Below, piece after piece: positions 50,575 to 60,503 of a DNA stretch of 64,000 nucleotides. The position numbers and the translations under genes were made by a program. The notes beneath the pieces were generated by a model. The model was not told the origin of the DNA and did not search any database. It saw only the letters and a program-made list of their open reading frames with translations. Origin of the DNA: Roseiarcus sp963842835 (GTDB lineage: Bacteria > Pseudomonadota > Alphaproteobacteria > Rhizobiales > Beijerinckiaceae); contig CAWJIB010000003.1 of the NCBI GenBank assembly GCA_963842835.1, positions 366,584 through 430,583 of the forward strand, in the 5' to 3' direction. Positions within the stretch are counted from its first letter, which is position 1, and each line of letters opens with the position of its first letter.

Positions 50575-52920
50575 ATGAGCGACGGGATCGGCGCAAGGGT
50601 CTTGCGGAAGGAGGATGCGCGCCACCTCAACGGCCATGCCCGCTTCGTCGGCGACATTTGGCTGCCCGACCTGTGGGAAGTCGCTTTCGTCCGCAGCGCC
50701 ATCGCGCATGGGCGGATCAGGTCGCTCGTCAAACCGGAAGCCTATGCGGGGCGCGTTTTCACCGCCCAGGATCTTGTCGGCGTTTTGCCGATCCGAGCGG
50801 AGTCCTCACTGCCGACTTACAAGCCGTCGAATTTCCCCGCGCTCGCGGAGGACAAAGTTCGATATGTCGGCGAATGCATCGCGATGTGCATTGCGCCGAC
50901 GCGCGACGAAGCCGAGGACATCGCGGAAGCGGTGAAGCTCGACATCGAAGAACTTCCGCCGGTCGTCGACTCGCTTGCCGCGCGCATGCCGGAGGCTCCG
51001 CGCATCCACGAAAAGTGGGGCGACAACCTGTTTCTGACCACCAACACGCCGGGCGACATCGATAGCGTCGCGCGCATCGCTGATGTGGTCGTCGAGCGTG
51101 AATATCGGACCGCGCGCCAGTGCATGTCGCCGATGGAAGGCAAGGCCGTGCTGGCCCAATGGGACGCGCGCGCGGGCCAATTGATCGTGCACACGTCGAC
51201 GCAAGTGCCTCATCTCATCCGCACCGGCCTTTCCGAAGTCTTGCAGATCGACCAGAGCCAAATCCGCGTCATCGCGCCGGACGTGGGCGGCGGCTTCGGT
51301 TACAAATGCGTGCTCCAGCCGGAGGAGGTCTCGGTCTCCTGGCTTGCCCGTCGGATCGGCCGGCCCTTGCGCTGGGTCGAAGACCGTCGCGAGCATCTGA
51401 CGGCCGGCGCCAATACGCGCCAGCATCACTACCGGATCAAGGCCTACGCCGATCGGACAGGTCGACTGCTCGGTCTCGACGCAGAGATCACGGTCGATGT
51501 CGGCGCCTATTCGGTCTGGCCGTTCACCGCCTGCATCGAAGCCGCTCAGGCCGGCGGCAATCTGCCGGGCCCGTATGTCTTGCCGGTCTATCGCTGCGCA
51601 ACCTATTCGGTCGCGACCAACAAGCCGCCGTTCACGCCCTATCGCGGCGTCGCGCGGCCCGGCGTCTGCTTCGCCATGGAGCTGACGATCGACGCCATCG
51701 CTCGCGCGGTGGGCCGCGAACCGGCCGACGTCAGGCGGGAAAACCTCGTTCCGCCCGAAGCGATGCCATACACGAACGTCGCCAAGAAATTCTACGATAG
51801 CGGCAATTATCCGGAAAGCCTGGTCAAAGCCGCCGATATGATCGCTCTGGAGGCCGTGCGCGCACGGCAAAGGCGCGGCGAACCGGATGGACGGCTGATC
51901 GGTCTCGGCTTCGCCACCTTCACCGAGCAGACGGCGCACGGCACCAAAGTGTTCGCCGCATGGGGCTTGCCGCTCGTGCCGGGCTACGAGCAGGCGATGG
52001 TCAAACTGACGCCCAGCGGCGTCGTCGAAGTGCGATCGGGAAACCACAGTTTCGGCCAAGGGCTGGAAACCACGATCGCCCAGGTCGCATGCGAATGGCT
52101 GAAACTGCCGATCGATCAGGTTCAGGTCTTCATGGGCGACACCGGAACGACGCCCTATTCGACCGGCGCCTATGCGTCGCGCGGCATGGTCATGGCCGGC
52201 GGCGCGGTCGCCAAGGCCTGCGAGACCCTGGCGACGCGGCTGAAAATTCACGCCGCCCATCGCCTGCAATGCCGTCCTGAAGACATCGTGCTGAAGGACG
52301 GCGCCGCCTTCGCCGGCGCGGCGAGCGTTTCGTTCAAAGATATCGCTCGCGCCTGGTATCTGCGGCCGGACCTGCTGCCCGACACCGTCGATACGCTCGG
52401 TCTGGAGGTCACCGAAGGCTACAAGCCGGACGTCGACACCGGCGTATTCTCTTACGCGACGCATGCGGCGGTCGTGGCGGTCGATCCGGCCACCGGCAAA
52501 GTCGAGATCCTCGACTACGTGATCTTCGAGGATTGCGGGCGCCGGGTGAATCCGATGATCCTCGAAGGGCAGGCGTACGGTGGCGCGGCGCAGGGCATCG
52601 GCACGGCGATGTTCGAAGAAGTCCTTTACGACGCCTCGGGTCAGCCGCTGACGACGACTCTGGCCGACTATATCCTGCCCGGTCCGGCCGAATTGCCCGC
52701 GATCCGGCTCGACCATAGCGAGACGCCCTCTCCCTACACCCGCCATGGGATCAAAGGCGTCGGCGAAGGGGCGGCGATCGCGCCCGCCGGCGCCATTGTG
52801 AACGCCATCAATGACGCCCTGAAGCCGCTCGGCGTCGAGATCAACGAAACTCCAGCGACCCCCAAACGCATTCTAACCGCGATCCTCGCCAGCGCCGCTG
52901 CGCAGGGGGCGCGAGCATGA
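50575..52920 (+). CDS. Molybdenum hydroxylase large subunit (form II CoxL/xanthine dehydrogenase family)
   Basis: A 781-aa Mo-binding subunit of the xanthine dehydrogenase/aldehyde oxidase family. At the position of the CODH Cys loop it reads PYRGVAR (residues 355-361), so it is not a CO dehydrogenase. VIAPDVGGGFGYKC (about residues 232-245) and the C-terminal GIKGVGEGAAIAPAG, with the catalytic Glu, are complete. Such enzymes hydroxylate purines, nicotinate and other N-heterocycles or aldehydes; the substrate is unknown. A GGGGAGGGGG ribosome-binding site precedes the ATG. It overlaps the FAD subunit gene by four bases and lies downstream of a MarR gene and a reductase-amidase operon. Confidence 0.92.
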   Translation: MSDGIGARVLRKEDARHLNGHARFVGDIWLPDLWEVAFVRSAIAHGRIRSLVKPEAYAGRVFTAQDLVGVLPIRAESSLPTYKPSNFPALAEDKVRYVGECIAMCIAPTRDEAEDIAEAVKLDIEELPPVVDSLAARMPEAPRIHEKWGDNLFLTTNTPGDIDSVARIADVVVEREYRTARQCMSPMEGKAVLAQWDARAGQLIVHTSTQVPHLIRTGLSEVLQIDQSQIRVIAPDVGGGFGYKCVLQPEEVSVSWLARRIGRPLRWVEDRREHLTAGANTRQHHYRIKAYADRTGRLLGLDAEITVDVGAYSVWPFTACIEAAQAGGNLPGPYVLPVYRCATYSVATNKPPFTPYRGVARPGVCFAMELTIDAIARAVGREPADVRRENLVPPEAMPYTNVAKKFYDSGNYPESLVKAADMIALEAVRARQRRGEPDGRLIGLGFATFTEQTAHGTKVFAAWGLPLVPGYEQAMVKLTPSGVVEVRSGNHSFGQGLETTIAQVACEWLKLPIDQVQVFMGDTGTTPYSTGAYASRGMVMAGGAVAKACETLATRLKIHAAHRLQCRPEDIVLKDGAAFAGAASVSFKDIARAWYLRPDLLPDTVDTLGLEVTEGYKPDVDTGVFSYATHAAVVAVDPATGKVEILDYVIFEDCGRRVNPMILEGQAYGGAAQGIGTAMFEEVLYDASGQPLTTTLADYILPGPAELPAIRLDHSETPSPYTRHGIKGVGEGAAIAPAGAIVNAINDALKPLGVEINETPATPKRILTAILASAAAQGARA

Positions 52921-53813
52921 AGCCGGTCGCATTCGATTATACGCGCCCCGCCAATCTTGCCTCCGCGATCGAGACGCTCTCGGCGGACCCTCGCGTGAAG
53001 CCGATCGCCGGCGGCCAGTCGCTCGGGCCGATGATGAATCTGCGCCTGGCCAGGCCCGGCGCGCTCCTCGACGTGAGCCGGCTGCCGGAGCTGCTTTCGA
53101 CCGGCGAGACGGCTCAGTCGGTCACCCTGGGCGCGTGCGTCACCCATGCGGCGATCGAGGACGGCGAGACCCCGGAGCCGATGGGCGGCTTCATCCGTCA
53201 TGTCGCCGGCGGCATCGCCTATCGCGTCATACGCAACAAGGGAACCCTTGGCGGCAGCCTCGCTCACGCCGACCCTGGCGCGGACTGGCTGACGGCCCTG
53301 ACAGCGGCGGGCGCGACCCTCACGATCGCGCGCGGGCGCGCCGTGCATGAAGCGCCGACTTCGATCTTCGATCGATTTCGACGAAAACCGCGGGAGAGGC
53401 CGTCCGCGGTCGCCTTCCGCAAAATCGACATCCGCCGCTTCGTGGCCGGCGCTTACGCGACGGCTCTCGAAGCCGATGAATTGCTGGTGGGCGTCGAAAT
53501 TCCCAAAGCGAGCTCGTCCGTGCGTTGGGGCTACGACAAGTTCTGCCGCAAGGTCGGCGAGCTTGCCGATGCGATCGGGGCGGTGGTGATCGATCCCGAG
53601 CGGGGCTATGCGCGCGTCGTGGCTGGATCGGTCGGAGGCGCGCCTTTGCTGCTGGAAAAGGCTGCGCGACGCCTGGCGACGACGGCGTCGGCGCCGACGT
53701 TGGACGACATATTGAACGAGGTCGGTTCCTTGTCGCCGCGCATCGAGGCGGTCAAACGCCAGCATGTCGCGGTTTGCGTCGAGCGCGCGATCCAGGAGGC
53801 GCTTCGGCCATGA
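52917..53813 (+). CDS. Molybdenum hydroxylase FAD subunit (CoxM-like)
   Basis: A 298-aa FAD-binding subunit. The motifs are AGGQSLGPMMNLRLARPG near the N-terminus and TLGGSLAHADPGADW in the middle, followed by the CODH-type C-terminal domain. A stretch at about residues 145-165 (SIFDRFRRKPRERPSA) is longer and more basic than in CoxM. Translationally coupled to both neighbours by ATGA overlaps. It receives electrons from the Fe-S subunit and passes them to an unknown acceptor. Confidence 0.92.
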   Translation: MKPVAFDYTRPANLASAIETLSADPRVKPIAGGQSLGPMMNLRLARPGALLDVSRLPELLSTGETAQSVTLGACVTHAAIEDGETPEPMGGFIRHVAGGIAYRVIRNKGTLGGSLAHADPGADWLTALTAAGATLTIARGRAVHEAPTSIFDRFRRKPRERPSAVAFRKIDIRRFVAGAYATALEADELLVGVEIPKASSSVRWGYDKFCRKVGELADAIGAVVIDPERGYARVVAGSVGGAPLLLEKAARRLATTASAPTLDDILNEVGSLSPRIEAVKRQHVAVCVERAIQEALRP

Positions 53814-54970
53814 GCAAGATTTCCATCACCGTCAACGGCGAGTTGCGCCATGCCGAGGTCGAGCCGCGCACGCAGCTCGCCGCCGTTCTGCGTGACCGGC
53901 TGCACCTGACCGGGACGCACCTGGCCTGCGAACAGGGGGTTTGCGGCGCCTGCACCGTTCTGGTCGACGGCAAGCCGATCCGTTCTTGCATCACTTATGC
54001 ACACGCCAACGACGGCGCCGTGATCGAGACGATCGAAGGCTTTCAGTCCGACCCGATCATGACGGCCCTTCGCCGGGCGTTTGCCGAGAATCACGCGCTG
54101 CAGTGCGGCTTCTGCACGCCAGGCATGATCATCACGGCGCGCGACATCGTATTGCGGCTCGACAAGGCCGACGAAAAGCGCATCCGCCACGATCTCAGCG
54201 GCAATCTCTGCCGCTGCACCGGCTATGTCGGCATCGTGCGCGCCATCGCGCAGGTGATCGACCAGCGCCTCGCCGAAGGCGTCGGCGCGCCCCATCCCTC
54301 CGCCGCGATCCCCCCGCGTGCGCCGCTTCGGCCGTTCACCCTCTCTCAGGAGCTTGCGGCCTCGGTCGTGACGGAGGCGGCGCCGACGCTGGCCGGCGTC
54401 TCGATCCGGGATGGCTGGACCAATGTGGACAAACGCATGGCGCTGGAGCATCCAGCGGCCGCTGTCTGGTCGTTGTTTTCGGACATCGCGCGGGTCGCCC
54501 GCTGCATTCCCGGCGCCCAAATCGAATCCGTCGACGGCGACGCTTTCGTCGGCTCGGTCTCGATCAAATTCGGCCCGATCAAGGCGTCTTTCCTTGGCAA
54601 GGGGACGCGGCGGATCGAGGCGCCCGGTCGCGTCGGCGTTATCGACGCGCAGGGCGGCGACCCGAACGGGCAATCCCATATCCGGGGGCAATTGACCTAC
54701 CGGCTGACCCCCGCCGCCGACGACCGCGTAACGACGGTAGACCTGCGGCTGCGGTTCCAGATCAAAGGCCTTCTCGCGCAGTTCAATCGGCCTGACCTGG
54801 TCGAGAGCTTCCTCGACGTCCTGCTCCAGCAGTTTGGCGCGGCCTGTGACGCGACGATCGCGGGCCGGGAAACGGCGGCGGTCGGACAGATGAGTGCGAT
54901 CGCGCTCGTCGTGAGCGTCATTCGACAAAAAATCCGGCGATTGTTCGCTGCAAGCTCATCGAGGCGCTGA
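53810..54970 (+). CDS. Fe-S subunit fused to a CoxG domain
   Basis: A 386-aa fusion. Residues 1-160 are a CoxS-like small subunit with [2Fe-2S] sites CEQGVCGACTVLVDGK, QCGFCTPGM and NLCRCTGY. After a Pro-rich linker (about 165-205), residues 205-360 form a CoxG/SRPBCC domain: ALEHPAAAVWSLFSDIARV, CIPGAQIESVDGD and FGPIKASFLGKG. The C-terminal hydrophobic stretch SAIALVVSVIRQKIRRL could bind the membrane. In cox systems CoxG anchors the enzyme to the membrane; here the anchor appears built into the electron-transfer subunit. The two-domain fusion is seen in some form II clusters. Confidence 0.9.
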   Translation: MSKISITVNGELRHAEVEPRTQLAAVLRDRLHLTGTHLACEQGVCGACTVLVDGKPIRSCITYAHANDGAVIETIEGFQSDPIMTALRRAFAENHALQCGFCTPGMIITARDIVLRLDKADEKRIRHDLSGNLCRCTGYVGIVRAIAQVIDQRLAEGVGAPHPSAAIPPRAPLRPFTLSQELAASVVTEAAPTLAGVSIRDGWTNVDKRMALEHPAAAVWSLFSDIARVARCIPGAQIESVDGDAFVGSVSIKFGPIKASFLGKGTRRIEAPGRVGVIDAQGGDPNGQSHIRGQLTYRLTPAADDRVTTVDLRLRFQIKGLLAQFNRPDLVESFLDVLLQQFGAACDATIAGRETAAVGQMSAIALVVSVIRQKIRRLFAASSSRR

Positions 54971-55277
54971 CGCCCGGCGGGATGGCTTCAGCCTCTGATG
55001 GGCGACGCTCCGACCGGCTTCGCCGCCGACGCTAGTCTCCGGGGCGACCATGAACTAACATTGCTCTTGGACCTGTCGATGGGGCTGATCACGGCGTCCC
55101 CGGCGATTGGCCTGGTATGCGTTCCCGGGTGGAATAACTGGCGTTTGGACGCGGTTTGGCTGGGAAATGGCGTATCCGCGCCGACCGGCCCGTTGTATGA
55201 GCGAGGATCTCCCGCAGGGCTCGTTTCTTTTGGGGGAACTCGCCGTCGCAAGGCGCAGGGCAAAATAGGTTGAGGAA
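54971..55277. other. Intergenic gap before the histidine kinase
   Basis: The 307 bp hold only short open frames without a recognisable product. The ribosome-binding site GAGGAA at the end belongs to the kinase gene. No promoter or terminator could be assigned. Confidence 0.4.
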
Positions 55278-58200
55278 ATGACGGCGCATCTCGAAGACGT
55301 CGCAGCCGATCTTCGGCGGCAAGTCGCCGCGCTCGAGCAGCGCCTTCAGGCGAGCTTGGCCGAGCGTGACGAAGCGATCGCGGAGCAGGCCGCGACCGCG
55401 GAGGTGCTGCAGGTCATCAATTCCTCGCCCGGCGACCTCGCGCCGGTGTTCGATGCGATCACGGAAAGGGCGATGCGGCTGTGCGGAGCGGCCTTTGGCG
55501 GAATGTGGCTCGTCGAGGGCGACAACGTCCGCGCCGCCGGCAAGGGGAGCAACCTGCCAAAAGCTTATCTCGAATTCTTGATGCGCGAGCGCGTGCCGCT
55601 GACGCAGGTGTTTGGCCGCGCCGCCCACGATCGGCCCTTTCTTCAAATCCCCGACGTCTCAGCGACGGGGGCTTACCGCGACCGGCTTCCCGTAACCGTC
55701 GCCAGCGTCGAGCTTGGCGGTGTCAGGACTATTCTCTGCGTGCCGCTGCGCGAGCGCGGATCCATCGTCGGGATCATCAACCTCTATCGCCAGGAAGTGC
55801 GGCCGTTCTCCGACAAGCAGATCGCTCTCGTGCAGAGCTTCGCCGTACAAGCGCAGATTGCGATGAAGAATGCGCGGCTCCTTACCGAAACCAAAGAGGC
55901 GCTTGAGCGGCAAACCGCCACGTCAGAGATCCTGCGCGTGATCAGTCAATCGCCGACCGACGCGCGGCCGGTATTCGAAAGCATCGTCCTCACCGCCGTG
56001 CGGCTGCTCCGCTGCGACCTGGTGTTTGTGCTTCTTCGCGACGGCTCGACCTTCGGGCCCGCCGCCGTGGCCTCGCCGGAGGGTCCGCTCGCGGACGTCG
56101 GGCCGACGAATTTGCCGATCGACCCCAACCATAACTTTCCCTCGCGCGCGATCATCGACAAGAAAAAGCTGCACCTGCCGGACTGGTCGCTCATCGACCT
56201 GCCCGAACACGAGCGCAACATCCGTACGATATTCGGCGTCAACTCGGCGCTGTACTTGCCTTTGTTGCACGAGGGCGAGTGTATCGGCCTGCTCACGCTG
56301 GTGGGAAAACGACCCAATAGTTTCGGCCCCGGCGAAATCGCCCAGGCTGAATCCTTCCGCGACCAGGCGCTGATCGCGATCCAGAACGCGCGGCTGTTCA
56401 ATGAGACAAGGGAGGCGCTGGAGCGACAGACCGGCACGGCCGAAATCCTGAAGGTCATCGCCAGCTCGCCGTCGGACGTGCAACCGGTGTTCGACGCGAT
56501 CGCTACCAGCGCCAACCGGCTGCTCGGCGGCTTTTCCACTGCCGTTTGGCGCTTCGAAGGCGATACCGGTCATCTCGCCTCCTTCACGCCCACCAACCCG
56601 GAAGCGGACGCCGCGTTGCAGGCTTTGTCTCCACTGCCCATAAAAGATCTCGCCGTCTTCGCCTTGCTCAACGAAGGCGAGATCGCGCAGCTCGCCGACA
56701 CCGAGGAAGGGCCGCCGCGGCTGCGCGACCTCGCGCGGCTGCGCGGCTATCGCGCCATGCTCTTTGTGCCCTTGATATACCAGGGCGCCCCGATCGGCTT
56801 CGTCAGCGTGACGCGCAGGGCGCCGGGCGCGTTCGCCCACGGCGACGTGCAATTGCTGAAGACCTTCGCCGACCAGGCGGTGATCGGGATTCAGAACGCG
56901 CGGCTGTTCAACGAGACCAGGGAGGCGCTGCAGCAGCAGACCGCGACGGCGGAAGTGCTGAAGGTCATCAGCCGCTCGACTTTCGATCTCGACGCCGTGC
57001 TGACGACCCTGACTAACTCGGCGCGCACCCTTTGCGGCGCCGCGAACGCGACCGTCCACATGCGCGACGGCGACGCCATGCGTCTTCGCGCCCAGACCGG
57101 ATGCACGCCCGAATTCGTCGCCTATCTCCACGACACTCCCATTCACCCGAATCGAAAGAGGGGCGAACGGACTCACATCGGTCGAGCCGCGTTGACGGCC
57201 GCGACGGTCGAAATCCCCGACGTTCTCGATGCGCCCGATTTCCTTCTTGGCGACGCGCCGAGCCTGGGAAATTTCCGCGCGGTCCTCGGCGTGCCGCTGC
57301 TGCGCGAGGGCCGGGTCGAAGGCGTATTCTCGCTCGCGCGTCCTGAGCCGGGTCCGTTCACGCCGCGCCAGAGCGAGCTCGTCAGAGCCTTCGCCGACCA
57401 GGCCGTCATCGCCATCGAGAACGTCCGCCTGTTCGACGAGGTGCAGGCGCGCACGCGCGACCTCTCGGAGGCACTGCAGCAGCAGACCGCCACCGCCGAC
57501 GTGCTGAAGGTCATCAGCCGTTCCGTCTTCGATCTGCAAGCGGTGCTCGATACGCTGGTCGGGTCGGCCCGCGAGCTCTGCGGCGCGGAAGCGGGCCTTC
57601 TCTATCTGCGCGGCGACGACGCCTTCGAATGCAAGGCCATTGCGGGCGCCGGCGTCGCGGAGGCCAACCTATTGTTCAAGGGCCGTCCGATACGCGCCGG
57701 ACGCGGCACGGCGGCCGAGCGCGTCATCCTGTCGGGCGAGGTGGAGAGCGTCACCGATCTGTTCGAAGATCCCGAATTCGATCCCAGGCTCAAGGCGGCC
57801 ATGCAAAGCGCCGCCGCGATAGGCTCCGGCATCTCCGACATTCGCTCCGTGCTGGCGGTCCCGATGAAGCGCGACGACGCCGTCGTCGGCGTGGTCGCGA
57901 TCGCGCGCTCACAGGCCGGCCCGTTCCCCCCGCGCCAGATCGAACTGCTGCAAACTTTCGCCGACCAGGCCGTCATCGCAATCGAGAACGCGCGGCTGTT
58001 CGACGAGGTGCAGGCGCGCACGAAGGACCTCACCGAGGCGCTGCAACAGCAGACCGCCACCGCCGACGTGCTCAAGGTCATCAGCCGCTCGGCGTTCGAT
58101 CTGCAAACGGTATTCAACACGCTGCTGGGCTCCGCCGTCGCTCTATCCGGCGCCGACAGCGGCGTGCTGTGCGTCCGCGACGGCGACGCATTTCGCTGCA

Positions 58201-60503
58201 AATCCTTCGTCAACAAATCTCCCGACCTCGTTCGCATTCTCGCGGAAAATCCGATCACGCCCGGTCCCGGAAGCGTCATGGGCCGCGTTGCGCTGTCTGG
58301 GCGAATCGAATGGATCGAAGACACGCTCGAGGACTCTGTGTTGTCGATGCGAGACGTGATTCGGCGAACGAACGACGATCGCGCGCTCGTCGGCGTGCCG
58401 CTGCTGCGCGAAGCGCGCATCGAAGGTGCGATCGTTCTGGGCCGCAGCGAGCCGGGACGCTTCAGCGCGCGCTCGATCGAACTCACCCAGACCTTCGCCG
58501 ACCAAGCCGTGATCGCGATCGAGAACGTGCGGCTATTTGAGCAGGTACAAGCCAGGACGCGCGATCTCGAAGAATCGCTCGCCCAGCAGACGGCCACCGC
58601 CGACGTGCTGAAGGTGATCAGCCGCTCGGTGTTCGACCTCAACCCTGTGTTGCAAACGCTGATCGACACCGCGGTGCGTCTCACGCGAGGCAGCCGAGGA
58701 ACCATCTGGATCAGAAAAGGAGACGTTCTCGTCGCCAGCGCGTTTCATCAGAATGTTTCCAGCGAACTGCGCGCCTATCTCTCCAGCGCGCCTCGGAGCC
58801 TCAACGAGGAAGACTATTTGGCTCGCGCGGCCCGCGATAAAACCGTGGTCCATATTTCCGACCTCTCGACGCATCAGGACCCGTTCACGGCGGGAATTAG
58901 GCAGCGAGTCGCTTTTGGCGCGGGGCTATGGGTCCCGCTGATTCGCGACGGGGAGACCATCGGCGTTTTCGGAGTCCCGCGCGACGAGGCGATCGCCTTC
59001 ACGGATCGCGAGATCGAAATCGTCAAGACCTTCGCCGACCAAGCGGTGATCGCGATCGAGAACGTGCGGCTGTTCGACGAGGTGCAGGCGCGCACCCGCG
59101 ACCTCGCCGAAGCGCTGCAACAGCAGACCGCCACCGCCGAGGTGCTGAAGGTCATCAGCCGCTCGGCTTTCGATCTGCAAGCGGTGTTCGACACGCTGAT
59201 TTCCTCCGCCGTCGAACTTAGCGGCGCCTTCAGCGGCACGATCTGCGTTCGCGACGGGCATGTCTTTCGCTACAGAAGCAGCGCGGGCGCTGGCGCCAGT
59301 CCGGCGCTTCATAAATATCTCGAGGATCACCCGGCGACGCCAGGGCGCGGGACGGTTGCCGGCCGGGTGCTGTTGTCCGGCAAGGTCGAGCGCATTCCCG
59401 ACCTTCTCGAGGACTTGGAATACGTTGTGCCGGTGAATGCCTACGGCAATGCGGCGCGCGCGCTTTTGGGCGTGCCGCTGCTCCGGAATGACGGGGTCGA
59501 GGGCGCGCTGCTCCTCACGCGCAGGGAGCCGGGGCACTTCACCGATCGCCAGATTGAAATCGTCCAGACATTCGCCGATCAGGCCGTCATCGCGATCGAG
59601 AACGTGCGCCTGTTCGACGAGGTGCAGGCGCGCACGAAAGAGCTCGCGACCTCGCTCGACGATTTGCGCGCCGCGCAGGATCGGCTAATCCAATCGGAAA
59701 AGCTCGCCTCGCTCGGCCAGCTCACCGCGGGCATCGCCCACGAGATCAAGAACCCGCTGAATTTCATCAATAATTTCTCCGGCCTGTCGCGCGAGCTGCT
59801 GGGAGAGCTCGGCGACGCGCTGAAGAGCGCGCCGCTCGAAAAGAGCCTGCGCGAGGAGGCGGACGAGCTGATCGCGATGGTCGGCGCCAATCTGGACAAG
59901 GTCGTGCAGCACGGCAAGCGCGCCAATTCGATCGTCAAGAACATGCTGCTGCATTCGCGCGAAGGGTCGGGCGAGCGCATGACGGTCAACGTCAACGCGA
60001 TGGTCGAGGAGGCGCTCAATCTCGCTTATCACGGCGCGCGCGCGGAGAAGCCCGGCTTCAACGTGACCATCGCCAAATCGCTCGACCCGCAAGCCGGCGC
60101 CGCCGACCTCCACGCCCAGGAGCTGACCCGCGTGCTGCTGAACTTGATTTCCAACGGCTTCTACGCGACGACGAAGCGCAAGCAGGGCGAGGCGAACGGG
60201 GATTACGAGCCGACGATCACCGCCTCGACGCGCGACCTCGGCGACCGCGTCGAGATCGCCATTCGCGACAACGGCACCGGCATTCCCGAAGAGGTGAAAG
60301 CCAAGATGTTCAACCCGTTCTTCACCACCAAGCCCGCGGGCGAGGGGACGGGGCTCGGCCTTTCGCTCAGTCACGACATCGTCGTGAAACAACACGGCGG
60401 TACGATCGAAGTGGCGACCGAGTCGGGCGCCTATACGCAATTCACGATCCAACTGCCGCGCGCCGCGCAGGGCGCGCCGGTGAAACCGGGAGCTGTCCAT
60501 TGA
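55278..60503 (+). CDS. Soluble hybrid-free histidine kinase with eight GAF domains
   Basis: A 1741-aa cytoplasmic kinase without membrane segments. A short coiled coil (residues 1-40) precedes eight GAF domains, each introduced by a conserved helix of the type VLKVISRSxFDLQ; these helices start near residues 41, 218, 390, 560, 741, 931, 1108 and 1288. The linkers (QARTRDLxEALQQQTATA) are nearly identical, so the array probably grew by duplication. The kinase core has AHEIKNPLNFINN with the phospho-His at about 1488, N-box LNLISNGFYATT, G1 IRDNGTGIP, F-box FNPFFTTK and G2 GEGTGLGLSLSHD. It overlaps the REC-only response-regulator gene by four bases. GAFs may bind small molecules; which ones is unknown. 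Confidence 0.93.
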   Translation: MTAHLEDVAADLRRQVAALEQRLQASLAERDEAIAEQAATAEVLQVINSSPGDLAPVFDAITERAMRLCGAAFGGMWLVEGDNVRAAGKGSNLPKAYLEFLMRERVPLTQVFGRAAHDRPFLQIPDVSATGAYRDRLPVTVASVELGGVRTILCVPLRERGSIVGIINLYRQEVRPFSDKQIALVQSFAVQAQIAMKNARLLTETKEALERQTATSEILRVISQSPTDARPVFESIVLTAVRLLRCDLVFVLLRDGSTFGPAAVASPEGPLADVGPTNLPIDPNHNFPSRAIIDKKKLHLPDWSLIDLPEHERNIRTIFGVNSALYLPLLHEGECIGLLTLVGKRPNSFGPGEIAQAESFRDQALIAIQNARLFNETREALERQTGTAEILKVIASSPSDVQPVFDAIATSANRLLGGFSTAVWRFEGDTGHLASFTPTNPEADAALQALSPLPIKDLAVFALLNEGEIAQLADTEEGPPRLRDLARLRGYRAMLFVPLIYQGAPIGFVSVTRRAPGAFAHGDVQLLKTFADQAVIGIQNARLFNETREALQQQTATAEVLKVISRSTFDLDAVLTTLTNSARTLCGAANATVHMRDGDAMRLRAQTGCTPEFVAYLHDTPIHPNRKRGERTHIGRAALTAATVEIPDVLDAPDFLLGDAPSLGNFRAVLGVPLLREGRVEGVFSLARPEPGPFTPRQSELVRAFADQAVIAIENVRLFDEVQARTRDLSEALQQQTATADVLKVISRSVFDLQAVLDTLVGSARELCGAEAGLLYLRGDDAFECKAIAGAGVAEANLLFKGRPIRAGRGTAAERVILSGEVESVTDLFEDPEFDPRLKAAMQSAAAIGSGISDIRSVLAVPMKRDDAVVGVVAIARSQAGPFPPRQIELLQTFADQAVIAIENARLFDEVQARTKDLTEALQQQTATADVLKVISRSAFDLQTVFNTLLGSAVALSGADSGVLCVRDGDAFRCKSFVNKSPDLVRILAENPITPGPGSVMGRVALSGRIEWIEDTLEDSVLSMRDVIRRTNDDRALVGVPLLREARIEGAIVLGRSEPGRFSARSIELTQTFADQAVIAIENVRLFEQVQARTRDLEESLAQQTATADVLKVISRSVFDLNPVLQTLIDTAVRLTRGSRGTIWIRKGDVLVASAFHQNVSSELRAYLSSAPRSLNEEDYLARAARDKTVVHISDLSTHQDPFTAGIRQRVAFGAGLWVPLIRDGETIGVFGVPRDEAIAFTDREIEIVKTFADQAVIAIENVRLFDEVQARTRDLAEALQQQTATAEVLKVISRSAFDLQAVFDTLISSAVELSGAFSGTICVRDGHVFRYRSSAGAGASPALHKYLEDHPATPGRGTVAGRVLLSGKVERIPDLLEDLEYVVPVNAYGNAARALLGVPLLRNDGVEGALLLTRREPGHFTDRQIEIVQTFADQAVIAIENVRLFDEVQARTKELATSLDDLRAAQDRLIQSEKLASLGQLTAGIAHEIKNPLNFINNFSGLSRELLGELGDALKSAPLEKSLREEADELIAMVGANLDKVVQHGKRANSIVKNMLLHSREGSGERMTVNVNAMVEEALNLAYHGARAEKPGFNVTIAKSLDPQAGAADLHAQELTRVLLNLISNGFYATTKRKQGEANGDYEPTITASTRDLGDRVEIAIRDNGTGIPEEVKAKMFNPFFTTKPAGEGTGLGLSLSHDIVVKQHGGTIEVATESGAYTQFTIQLPRAAQGAPVKPGAVH

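Noticed and set aside
50575..52920. Second CO dehydrogenase
   Set aside because: The active-site loop is PYRGVAR without the Cys of form I, so CO oxidation is not supported.
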